A stretch of DNA of 9,685 nucleotides from Thermoplasmata archaeon (GCA_029858465.1 JAOUEZ010000035.1:1-9685), one strand, 5' to 3'; counted from the stretch's first letter, positions 1 through 7,443 are shown. Notes: generated by a model not told the origin, from the sequence alone. Translations and numbers: made by a program.

Positions 1-258
1 AAAACGGATGTCACAACAAAGGATGTCAATGAGGCGTTCAAGAAGGCTTCCGAGGGCGCAATGAGAGGAATCCTGAGCTATACGGAGGATCTGATAGTCT
101 CTGCGGACATCATCGGTGACCCGCACTCGGCCATCATTGATGGCACGGCGACCCTTGTGATCCCGGAACCCGGAAAGATGGTGAAGATACTATCCTGGTA
201 TGACAATGAATACGGTTATGCCAACCGATTAGTGGATCTCGTAAGCAAGATACTCTGA
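1..258 (+). CDS. gap: Type I glyceraldehyde-3-phosphate dehydrogenase, C-terminal 85 residues (5' end outside window)
   Basis: The reading frame is open from base 1 and ends at TGA 256-258, so only the tail of the gene is present. The visible part is the end of the catalytic domain and the C-terminal helix of class I phosphorylating GAPDH: a helix with EAFKKASEG, then SADIIGDPHSAIIDG, and the class hallmark SWYDNEYGYANRLVDLV near the end. In the family the Asn-Glu of the WYDNE motif sits next to the NAD and active site. The catalytic Cys/His and Rossmann fold lie upstream of the window. The enzyme interconverts glyceraldehyde-3-phosphate and 1,3-bisphosphoglycerate in central carbon metabolism. 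This is the bacterial/eukaryotic type rather than the usual archaeal type II GAPDH, so if the host is archaeal the gene was probably acquired. Identification of the fragment is secure; the exact cofactor is not visible. Confidence 0.93.
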   Translation, partial: KTDVTTKDVNEAFKKASEGAMRGILSYTEDLIVSADIIGDPHSAIIDGTATLVIPEPGKMVKILSWYDNEYGYANRLVDLVSKIL

Positions 259-264
259 TATGGA

Positions 265-276
265 TTTGTAAATATC
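265..276 (+). promoter_or_regulatory. Candidate TATA box upstream of the MMPL gene
   Basis: TTTGTAAATATC is the most TATA-like segment in the 52-base gap between the GAPDH stop and the MMPL start. Its centre is about 40 bases before the ATG at 311, which would put an archaeal start site near 297 and leave a leader of about 14 bases. No strong Shine-Dalgarno sequence is visible; the purine stretch AAAGGATAGG is the best candidate. This is position and composition evidence only. Confidence 0.25.
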
Positions 277-310
277 TGCACAACTTCCTCGAAAGGATAG
301 GATTGGTCCA

Positions 311-3300
311 ATGATCTTCGAAAGACTTGCAAAATTCGTAGTTAAGAAATACGTGATATTGATCATTGCATGGATAGTCGTCCTCTTCTATGTATTTCCG
401 ACGATATTCACTGTGAACGACGTCGTGTCATATCAAGAAACAGAATTCTTGGGCAAGGATTACGAATCCCAGCAAGCGGGAGAAATTATTTCGGAACAGT
501 TCCCTTCAGTTGGCTCGAACAGTAGCATGATCCTCGTGATATTCAATGAGGATCTCACGACCCCTGAGTATAGAGATGCAATAATTGAATTAAAGACGGA
601 AATTGAAGATTCTTCGGAACTCCGTTATTTCGATTTTGCCATCTCGATATATGACGTTTATATGGAGTCTCTGACCGCTCTTATTGCCCCGCTGGCACCC
701 AATATGACTATGATAGAGCAGCAGTCGAACCTCACGCTTCAGCTGATGTTCGGCATCCCCGAAGGCTATTTCGTGAGTTATGAAAGCGTCAACCAGACCG
801 CCTCGATGATCTTCGGGATCCCATCATATTTCTTCAATGTCTGGACTACTTCGAATGACACAATCGCGGACACTCAGACAAGGTCTTTCGTATCTGGAAT
901 GACCACAGGCATGGACCCTCTGAACGCCAGCATGATCTGGGGCTATTATGACGCCTTCAACCAGAGCTGGGCTTATCTCGGTTTGAATCCACTTTATTTG
1001 GGGGACCCCCTGCTCAGGCTCAATACATCTATTGACATGGCCGTGCAGGCAATGGCTTCGATGAGCCCGCCCGAGTATTCCATGTTGCTCACAGCGGTGC
1101 ACGGGAATTTGACCCTTGGCGATTTTGCCAACGCGGTGAATCAATCCATTGTATCCTACGATCTGGTCTATGCTGGAATGGCCGAGTACTTGAGCGACCC
1201 GATGAGTGCGCAGTTTGCACTTGGAATACTCGATAGCATGTACGCGAGGTGGATGTCTAGTCTGATTACGGCTCCGACATTATCTGCCCAGAGCAGGCTC
1301 AATGCAGTGCTACCAATGGTCCATTCCGACTTCATATCAATAGTATCCTCAATCGTTCCTCAGGAACAGCTTCTCATTTTCAGTGAGCTGAGTGTGTCGG
1401 CAGGCAATTTCGGACTTTCAAATTATACGGATCCGGATGTTCAACACTCTTTCATGCTCGGCCTCATAAGCGAAGAGGCTAGAATCTACAATTACACATT
1501 CCTAGAAGATGTGTACGCGCTTGGCAGCTATGCCACAAATGCCCAGATAGAGGATCTCGCATGGAAGGTCATAAAGGAAGGCACGATAGGCAATTATCCC
1601 TTGGAGCTGCCCGCGAGCATAAAGCGCTCCTTCATAAATGACGACAATAACACCATGCTGCTCATTGTGAGCTTTACCAAGAGCTCGGGCTTCAGAGAAG
1701 CAGATGGCGACCAGCCAATCGTTGATGATGTAGATGTCGTAAGATCCATTGCAGGATCTTACGAAGACGGCAACAGCCAATTGCAGATTTATGTCACTGG
1801 CGAGGCTCCGATTTCTGCCGACCTGAGCAACATGACGGACAAGGACATCTCTCTGATTGAACCCGTCACGATATCCATGGTCCTCATTCTGATGGGGTTA
1901 TTTTTCAGAGCGGTCCTCGGCCCTGTGGTCCCCTTGGCGTCTATCGGAATAGCGCTCGGATTGAGCCAGGCCGTCATAGTGTTCATAGGGATATTCGTGG
2001 CAAATGTCCACTTCACAGTCTTGACCATGGTCATCGCGATACTCTTCGGCGTCGGCACTGATTACTCGATCTTCATCCTTGCCAGATATAGAGAGGAGCT
2101 CTTGAAGGGAGCCTCCTACAAGGATGCAATGCAGACCTCGATTACTTGGGCGGGAGAGAGCATCGCAACGAGCGGGGCGACCGTCGTCATATCATTCAGC
2201 GTTCTCTCACTTTCCAGCTTCTCAATGCTTCAGACGATGGGGCTGGTCCTTGGCATGGTGATCCTTATTGCCCTGCTCGTGGCGCTTACGTTGGTGCCCT
2301 CCATCGCGCTGCTGCTAAAGGGAAAACTCTTCTGGCCGATGACCGGTAAGAGATGGGAAGAATATAAGAAGAATTATAAAAAAAGAAGAAAGGCGAAGCG
2401 TGGTGGATATTTCAGGCGAGCTGCGAAATTCTCAACAAAACACGCCATTCTAGTATTTGCAGTCGCCATACTCATCTCGCTCCCGACGACCTATCTCTTT
2501 ATGACTAGCAAGACAAGCTATGACTTCATCGGAGGTATGGGGGAGAACGATAGTGTCCAAGGTTTAGAGGTAATGTCCGAGAGCTTCGGCGCCGGCCGGA
2601 TTTCCCCGACCGAAATCGTCATTCAATTCGACCAGCCAGTCCTGTTGGACAATGATACCTTCAACATTCCTCTGTTCGACACTATCGAGAATGTCTCCGT
2701 CCAGATATCATCTGTTGACGATAACGTTTTCCAGGTAGTTGGACCGACCAGGCCTAATGGCGACTGGGTCAATTACACGAACCTGTCAGCTTTGGACGAG
2801 ATCGACAGGACCGTCCTTATCATGCAGATTAAATCATTCATCGGCGAGGACAACCGGACTGTGCGTCTACAGGCGATATTCGTAGATGAGCCTTATACGA
2901 CTGAATCGCTCAATACGGCAAAAAGCATCAGGACACAGCTTGCGGAGTACCGATCAGCCGATCAGAACCTAGCAAATGCGGATGCAGTTTTGGTCGGCGG
3001 AAGCTCGGCAGGAATGGTCGACGTTGACAACATTATGAGCGTCGAATTCAGTCAGATGGAGATCGGGGTCATCATCGGCGTATTCGTCGTGCTTCTGATC
3101 GTGCTGGGCTCAGTAATACTCCCTCTGTTCGCCATTCTTTCTATTGGGTTGTCCATTTCTTGGACGCTCGCGGCCACATTACTAGTGTTCGGAGAGCTGT
3201 TAACGAAGCCTGTCCTATGGCTGATGCCTGTCGTGTTATTCGTCATTCTCATGGGCCTTGGCATGGACTACAACATATTCATTCTCACAAGGATTCGCGA

Positions 3301-3628
3301 GGAGGCACAGAAGCGCGATAGTCATGAACAGGCAATCGTCGAGGCTGTTGATAGGACGGGAGGAATAATCACAGCTTGCGCGCTGATAATGGCCGGAGCA
3401 TTCGGCACGCTCATGATATCGGGCACGACGATCCTGCAGGAATTCGGATTTGCGTTGTCTTTCGCTGTTCTGCTAGATGCAATGCTCGTCAGGACGTATA
3501 TCACCCCTGCAATCCTGAAGATCCTCGGACCCAGGTGGACCTGGTGGGCTCCGGGAAAGCTGCAGAGGGTCAAGCCTGAGCAGATGAATGCAGAAACAGT
3601 CTCGCTGGACGATGAATTCGAAGAATGA
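311..3628 (+). CDS. MMPL/RND superfamily transporter with two large extracytoplasmic domains
   Basis: This is a 1105-residue membrane protein with the duplicated RND layout. TM1 is at about residues 14-33. A very long loop (about 34-516) precedes a TM2-TM6 bundle at about 518-667. A basic cytoplasmic linker follows (about 680-702, rich in K/R). TM7 is at about 712-733, a shorter loop at about 734-916, and TM8-TM12 run from about 919 onward. Each half carries the MMPL TM4 signature followed by a charged loop: VGTDYSIFILARYREE from 581 and GLGMDYNIFILTRIREE from 982. In the family the TM4 acidic residue (D584, D986 here) takes part in proton coupling, so a proton-driven exporter of lipids or other hydrophobic cargo is the likely role; the substrate cannot be read. 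The first loop is much longer than the second. Both loops carry many N-X-S/T sequons and the cytoplasmic parts carry none, supporting the topology. It starts at ATG 311, so TM1 is complete. It lies 52 bases after GAPDH and probably has its own promoter. Confidence 0.9.
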   Translation: MIFERLAKFVVKKYVILIIAWIVVLFYVFPTIFTVNDVVSYQETEFLGKDYESQQAGEIISEQFPSVGSNSSMILVIFNEDLTTPEYRDAIIELKTEIEDSSELRYFDFAISIYDVYMESLTALIAPLAPNMTMIEQQSNLTLQLMFGIPEGYFVSYESVNQTASMIFGIPSYFFNVWTTSNDTIADTQTRSFVSGMTTGMDPLNASMIWGYYDAFNQSWAYLGLNPLYLGDPLLRLNTSIDMAVQAMASMSPPEYSMLLTAVHGNLTLGDFANAVNQSIVSYDLVYAGMAEYLSDPMSAQFALGILDSMYARWMSSLITAPTLSAQSRLNAVLPMVHSDFISIVSSIVPQEQLLIFSELSVSAGNFGLSNYTDPDVQHSFMLGLISEEARIYNYTFLEDVYALGSYATNAQIEDLAWKVIKEGTIGNYPLELPASIKRSFINDDNNTMLLIVSFTKSSGFREADGDQPIVDDVDVVRSIAGSYEDGNSQLQIYVTGEAPISADLSNMTDKDISLIEPVTISMVLILMGLFFRAVLGPVVPLASIGIALGLSQAVIVFIGIFVANVHFTVLTMVIAILFGVGTDYSIFILARYREELLKGASYKDAMQTSITWAGESIATSGATVVISFSVLSLSSFSMLQTMGLVLGMVILIALLVALTLVPSIALLLKGKLFWPMTGKRWEEYKKNYKKRRKAKRGGYFRRAAKFSTKHAILVFAVAILISLPTTYLFMTSKTSYDFIGGMGENDSVQGLEVMSESFGAGRISPTEIVIQFDQPVLLDNDTFNIPLFDTIENVSVQISSVDDNVFQVVGPTRPNGDWVNYTNLSALDEIDRTVLIMQIKSFIGEDNRTVRLQAIFVDEPYTTESLNTAKSIRTQLAEYRSADQNLANADAVLVGGSSAGMVDVDNIMSVEFSQMEIGVIIGVFVVLLIVLGSVILPLFAILSIGLSISWTLAATLLVFGELLTKPVLWLMPVVLFVILMGLGMDYNIFILTRIREEAQKRDSHEQAIVEAVDRTGGIITACALIMAGAFGTLMISGTTILQEFGFALSFAVLLDAMLVRTYITPAILKILGPRWTWWAPGKLQRVKPEQMNAETVSLDDEFEE

Positions 3629-3788
3629 TTGCTCCATGCTCATAATGGATATTCCAACCGGGGGAAATCATCGGATATTGGAAATCTAAATAACTTTAAT
3701 TTGAGAGAGAGGTAACAATTAGCCAGCACTTGAAAAAATACTTCCGTCTTCCCCTCAACCCCCTTTCAAGGCTTTTTCTTCTGGGAAA

Positions 3789-3835
3789 TTGCCCCGGGAG
3801 GATTCGAACCTCCGTCGAAGGCGGCTCCACCGGAA
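3789..3835 (-). tRNA. tRNA 3' part (T-arm and acceptor 3' strand) without a detectable 5' half
   Basis: Read on the minus strand, bases 3813-3797 form a perfect T-arm: GGAGG, loop TTCGAAT, CCTCC (5 bp, 7-base loop). It is followed by a 7-base acceptor strand CGGGGCA (3796-3790) and a discriminator A (3789), with no encoded CCA. Upstream sequence to about 3835 (CCGGTGGAGCCGCCTTCGAC) could be the anticodon-stem and variable-region side. The matching acceptor 5' strand TGCCCCG was not found in the roughly 200 bases upstream on that strand, and no D-arm is evident. The fragment is therefore either a duplicated tRNA 3' end left by integration of a mobile element, a gene with an unusual intron, or half of a split tRNA. 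The amino acid cannot be assigned. Its place at the composition break favours an attachment-site remnant. Confidence 0.55.
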
Positions 3836-3863
3836 AGGAAGGAAAAAATCGATACCTTGTATA

Positions 3864-3927
3864 TGTAAAGCTCATCCGGAAGGTGATCGAACTAGGAATA
3901 AGTCCCGAGTTTAGCGGGAGCTTTGCA
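3864..3927 (+). other. Segment with two mutually exclusive hairpins
   Basis: TGTAAAGCTC (3864-3873) can pair with GAGCTTTGCA (3918-3927) over 10 bp, with one U-G pair on the plus-strand RNA. Inside it, AAGTCCCG (3900-3907) and CGGGAGCTT (3915-3923) form a local stem of 8 bp with a one-base bulge around a 7-base loop. The two share bases 3918-3923, so they cannot form together. No known RNA family was recognised. It may be a remnant of tRNA-like or element DNA rather than a functional RNA. Confidence 0.25.
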
Positions 3928-4127
3928 AATATCAAAATCCCTTCTACCTATTTTTCGACCTCTAATTCCTCTCCTAAGATTTTACAATACATTGTCATAG
4001 TATTTCATCTCATTTATTATCAAGAGATAAGCAGAAGTTTTCGAGAGAAAACTAAAATAGCTTCGTGCTTATATATTAGATGAAGTGGTAGGATTTGAAA
4101 CGGTGAATCCTGATGCCAAATACGAAG

Positions 4128-4138
4128 ATTTTAATAAA
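4128..4138 (+). promoter_or_regulatory. Candidate archaeal TATA box for the GH130-GT operon
   Basis: ATTTTAATAAA is preceded by ACGAAG, which resembles a purine-rich BRE. Its centre lies about 28 bases before the GTG at 4162, the normal archaeal TATA-to-start distance, so transcription could begin at or near the start codon and give a leaderless mRNA. This fits the absence of a Shine-Dalgarno sequence there. A second AT-rich box, CTTATATATT (4068-4077), would give a leader of about 60 bases instead. Confidence 0.35.
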
Positions 4139-4161
4139 CATGCTTAGTTAACTGAGACTAC

Positions 4162-5148
4162 GTGGTGGAAACCATAACAAAAAATCCTACAGACCATGTG
4201 ACCACATCTGAATTATTCAATAGATACGAAAAAAACCCTATTCTGACTCCCGCTGAGTGGCCCTATCGTATTAATGCTGTGCTCAATGCAGGAGCGGTGC
4301 GAATTGAAGATGAAACGCTTCTTCTGGTACGTGTTGAAGATATGCGCGGTTTTTCTCATCTGACTATTGCTCGGAGTAAAGATGGCAAAACTAATTGGAA
4401 AATAGATGATCATCCTGCTTTGGAACCACAGCCTGATGATCACCCTGAGGAAATCTGGGGTCTTGAGGACCCGCGAATCATGTATTTGGAGGAGAGAGGA
4501 GAATACGTCATAACCTATACCGCGTATTCCTCAAACGGCCCACGTATCTCTATGGCGACAACAAAAGATTTTCAGCGTTTTAATAAAATGGGGAATATTT
4601 TGCTGGCAGCAGATAAGAATGCTTCATTATTTCCGTATAAAATCAATGATCGTTGGGCATTAATTCATCGCCCTTTTATCCCCATTCATTACGCACCGCA
4701 TGGGCATATTTGGATTTCTTACTCCATAGACCTTAAACACTGGGGTGACCATAAATTAATTATGAAAACACGAGATGGGGGGTGGTGGGATTCTGATAGG
4801 ATAGGTCTAGGTCCTCCTCCTATTGAAACCGATGAAGGATGGCTTATTATTTACCATGGCGTAAAAAAGACTCCCCAAGGGAGACTTTATCGGTTAGGAT
4901 TAGCCTTGCTTGAGTTAGAAGATCCCGAGAAGGTTCTACATCGTAGCAATGAATGGGTTTTCGGTCCCAGAATGATTTATGAACGAATCGGTGATGTTCC
5001 AAATGTTACTTTTTCTTGTGGCGCTGTTGCAGATAAAAGGAAAAATGAGTTATCACTGTATTATGGAGCTGCAGATACCACTATATGTCTGGCGATAGGA
5101 AAGATTGATAAAATCATGGATTATATACTCTCGTGTCCAAAGGGATAA
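4162..5148 (+). CDS. GH130 family beta-mannoside phosphorylase-like enzyme
   Basis: This is a 328-residue protein of the GH130 five-bladed propeller family, near the usual length (about 300-390). Family landmarks appear in order: NAGAV at 42-46, LLLVRVED at 53-60, IWGLEDPRI at 98-106, HRPFIP at 169-174, LIIYHGV at 228-234, RLYRLGLALL at 241-250, and YYGAADT at 300-306. In characterised members the Asp of the EDPRI motif (D103 here) is the proton donor. A His and Tyr equivalent to H232 and Y243, plus arginines such as R57 and R170, bind phosphate, so phosphorolysis of a beta-mannoside to mannose-1-phosphate is likelier than hydrolysis. The acceptor or linkage (beta-1,4, beta-1,2, or mannosyl-GlcNAc) cannot be decided. 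No signal peptide is seen, so it is cytoplasmic. Two GTG codons (4162, 4165) could start it; no Shine-Dalgarno sequence is evident. It is 3 nt upstream of the glycosyltransferase gene, so the two are almost certainly co-transcribed. Confidence 0.88.
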   Translation: MVETITKNPTDHVTTSELFNRYEKNPILTPAEWPYRINAVLNAGAVRIEDETLLLVRVEDMRGFSHLTIARSKDGKTNWKIDDHPALEPQPDDHPEEIWGLEDPRIMYLEERGEYVITYTAYSSNGPRISMATTKDFQRFNKMGNILLAADKNASLFPYKINDRWALIHRPFIPIHYAPHGHIWISYSIDLKHWGDHKLIMKTRDGGWWDSDRIGLGPPPIETDEGWLIIYHGVKKTPQGRLYRLGLALLELEDPEKVLHRSNEWVFGPRMIYERIGDVPNVTFSCGAVADKRKNELSLYYGAADTTICLAIGKIDKIMDYILSCPKG

Positions 5149-5151
5149 TGA

Positions 5152-7443
5152 ATGGTTTTTAAAAATATTCCTGATGACCTTCACATGGCCTTCGTATCTA
5201 CCTATGTCCCTCGTAAATGCGGGATCGCCACGTTTACCCATGATCTTGCTTCTGCCGTTTCTCATCATATGAAAGCGCCATTGGGAGAGGCCGACAAGAT
5301 TAAAATCGTTGCTCTCAATGATCAAATAAGATATGATTACCCTGAAGAAGTAATTTTTGAGATTCGTGATCAGTATATCATTGATTATCACGAAGCGGCT
5401 AACTTTCTGAACATGTCTCCTGTGGATGTTGTTTGTTTGCAGCATGAGTTTGGTATTTTCGGTGGAGATGCGGGTTCCAATATCCTGACTCTATTAGAGC
5501 ATTTGAAAAAACCTGTGATAACAACTTTTCATACAATTATACAGAAACCAAGTCAAATTCAATTGGAAACAGTCCAGAATATTGCCAGAAGTTCTAGTTT
5601 TATGGTGGTACCTGCCAAAAAGGGCATAGAGTTACTTCAGGATATATATGGCATATCTCCTGAGAAACTGATTTTCATACCTCATGGTACTCCAGATGTT
5701 CCCTTCCTTGATCCTTCATATTATAAAGAAAAGTTCCAGATGGAAGGAAGACGTGTCATTCTTACATTTGGGTTGCTCAGCCCCAATAAGGGCATAGAAA
5801 ACATGATAAATGCATTGGAACCAGTTGCTAAAGAACATCCTGAAGTGGCTTACATTGTATTAGGAGTCACTCATCCAAATGTCAAACGTGTGCATGGAGA
5901 AAAATACAGGCTCTCCCTTCAGAGAATGATACGAGAAAAAGGTTTGGAAAATCATGTGTTCTTTCATAATGCCTATGTTTCATTAGAGGATCTCAAAAAG
6001 TATTTGGTAATGTCAGATATTTTTGTCACCCCTTATTTATTTCAAGATCAGTTGTCCTCTGGAACATTGGCATATGCTGTAGCATGTGGGAAAGTTGTTG
6101 TCTCTACGCCTTATTGGTATGCACAAGAGTTATTGGAAGATGAACGAGGGGTACTTGTTCCATTTGGAGATATCGGGCAGTTGAGTGAGCAGATATCCGA
6201 TCTTTTATCTAATGAAGAAAAAAGAAACAATTTGCGTAAGAATGCCTATCAGTTTGGAAGGAAAATGATTTGGAACGAAGTAGGTAGACAATATTTTGAG
6301 ATTTTTTATCAAGCATTGCGAGATTATGCTCCAAGAGATATGGGCGCAGCGGTTGAAGTTTCAAGTTTCTCTCTTCCTGAGGTTAACTTAACTCATCTTA
6401 GAACTCTGTCTGATGAGACAGGAATTCTTCAGCATGCGATGCTTACGACTCCTAATAGGTGTCATGGGTATTCCACTGATGATAACGCACGTGCCTTGCA
6501 TACATGTGTGATGAACTGGAAGTTATTTAAAGAGGAAAGCATTCTTCCTCTAATACAAAGGTACTTGTCGTTTCTGAATTATGCGTTTGATGAAAAACAA
6601 GGTAGATTCCGAAATTTATTGACATATGATCGACGTTGGATAGATGAGGGTGTTAACGAAGAGGACTGTCATGGGAGAGCGCTACATGCTATGGGTTATA
6701 CTATTGCCTATCCTCCAACTGATCATATATTGATTTTAGCAAACAAGATGTTCAATGCAGCACTACCAATATGTGAATCATTCAAGTCTCCGCGGGCATT
6801 GGCGCATGTTATTTTGGGATGCCGCCTGTATAGCCAGCGATTTGGTGGTGCGAGTGATGTGCGAAAAATGTGTGAAATTTCATCAAACCACTTAAAGAAT
6901 TTGTATTCAGATAATAGTTCTGATGATTGGGCATGGTGTGAGGATATTGTTGCCTATGATAACGCTTGCATACCAGAGGCACTCATCGTAGCTGGAGATT
7001 GGCTTGGTAACAGAGAACTGATAGATCTAGGAGCGAAATCATTAGAATGGGTGTTAAACATCCAAACGGCAAAAGAAGGACATCTTTCTATTATTGGAAA
7101 CGAGAAATGGTATAAACGAGATGGGGGGAAATCAGCGTTTGATCAGCAACCAATCGAGGCTGCTGCGTTGGTGGCAGCATGCTACGACGCTTATATTATA
7201 ACGAAGGATAAGAAATGGTTAGAAGAGATACGAAAAAGCTTCCATTGGTTCCTCGGGAAAAATGACCACCATGAAATGCTTTATGACTTCACCACTGGGG
7301 GCTGTAATGATGGACTAACCTCCTCAGGTTTCAACCATAATCAAGGCGCAGAGTCGACGCTCTCATGGTTGATCTCCCTTCAGTATATGACGGAATTAAG
7401 TAGAGAAGCCTCTATCCTTCAAAGAGGAAATAAGAGTAATTAA
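5152..7443 (+). CDS. GT4-type glycosyltransferase fused to a glycosidase-like C-terminal domain
   Basis: This is a 763-residue two-domain protein. Residues 1-390 look like a GT-B fold GT4 transferase: a glycine-containing N-terminal loop (STYVPRKCGIATF), LQHEFGIFGG at 96-105, TFGLLSPNKG at 205-214 with K213 in the usual donor-phosphate position, and SSGTLAYAVACGK then a VLVPFGD turn. The usual EX7E motif is changed to Q300 and Y308. Residues about 410-755 form a second domain with conserved CHGYSTDDNARAL (437-449), RRWIDEGVNEEDCHGRAL (494-511), DWAWCEDIVAYDNA (592-605), DQQPIEAAA (664-672) and NHNQGAESTLSWL (728-740). The repeated aromatic/acidic motifs suggest an (alpha/alpha)6 six-hairpin glycosidase-like barrel, but I cannot name its reaction. 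There is no membrane segment or signal peptide. ATG 5152, after the weak AAAGGGA and 3 nt past the GH130 stop, is preferred over the internal ATG at 5185. The pairing suggests a mannose-containing glycan as product; donor and linkage are unknown. Confidence 0.82.
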   Translation: MVFKNIPDDLHMAFVSTYVPRKCGIATFTHDLASAVSHHMKAPLGEADKIKIVALNDQIRYDYPEEVIFEIRDQYIIDYHEAANFLNMSPVDVVCLQHEFGIFGGDAGSNILTLLEHLKKPVITTFHTIIQKPSQIQLETVQNIARSSSFMVVPAKKGIELLQDIYGISPEKLIFIPHGTPDVPFLDPSYYKEKFQMEGRRVILTFGLLSPNKGIENMINALEPVAKEHPEVAYIVLGVTHPNVKRVHGEKYRLSLQRMIREKGLENHVFFHNAYVSLEDLKKYLVMSDIFVTPYLFQDQLSSGTLAYAVACGKVVVSTPYWYAQELLEDERGVLVPFGDIGQLSEQISDLLSNEEKRNNLRKNAYQFGRKMIWNEVGRQYFEIFYQALRDYAPRDMGAAVEVSSFSLPEVNLTHLRTLSDETGILQHAMLTTPNRCHGYSTDDNARALHTCVMNWKLFKEESILPLIQRYLSFLNYAFDEKQGRFRNLLTYDRRWIDEGVNEEDCHGRALHAMGYTIAYPPTDHILILANKMFNAALPICESFKSPRALAHVILGCRLYSQRFGGASDVRKMCEISSNHLKNLYSDNSSDDWAWCEDIVAYDNACIPEALIVAGDWLGNRELIDLGAKSLEWVLNIQTAKEGHLSIIGNEKWYKRDGGKSAFDQQPIEAAALVAACYDAYIITKDKKWLEEIRKSFHWFLGKNDHHEMLYDFTTGGCNDGLTSSGFNHNQGAESTLSWLISLQYMTELSREASILQRGNKSN

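Larger units (their letters stand above)
3629..4161. other. 533-base intergenic region at the edge of the AT-rich segment
   Basis: No convincing protein gene is seen here. Base composition shifts to AT-rich from about 3840 onward. The region holds a tRNA 3' part on the minus strand (3789-3835), a segment able to fold in two competing ways (3864-3927), a pyrimidine tract (GCTTTTTCTT, 3771-3780) that could end transcription from the MMPL gene, and a TATA-like box just before the GH130 gene. A TTG-initiated frame (3730-4083, +) crosses the tRNA antisense; it has no recognised domain and is treated as unproven. Confidence 0.6.

Noticed and set aside
824..1144. Minus-strand frame of 106 codons inside the MMPL gene
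   Set aside because: It lies antisense to a well-supported coding region, has no recognisable domain, and has the Cys/His/Arg-rich composition typical of antisense shadows.
3903..3919. Five-bp stem with a 7-base loop that resembles a tRNA anticodon arm
   Set aside because: On the minus strand the loop CTAAACT would give an AAA anticodon with C at position 37, which is not plausible, and the surrounding arms do not make a cloverleaf.
3730..4083. Plus-strand frame of 117 codons as a real protein gene
   Set aside because: It crosses the tRNA antisense, starts with TTG, has no well-placed ribosome binding site, and the second half is low-complexity AT-rich sequence. Kept only as a possible integrase relic.
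5053..5445. Minus-strand frame of 130 codons across the GH130/GT junction
   Set aside because: It is antisense to both genes and has no domain or start signal.
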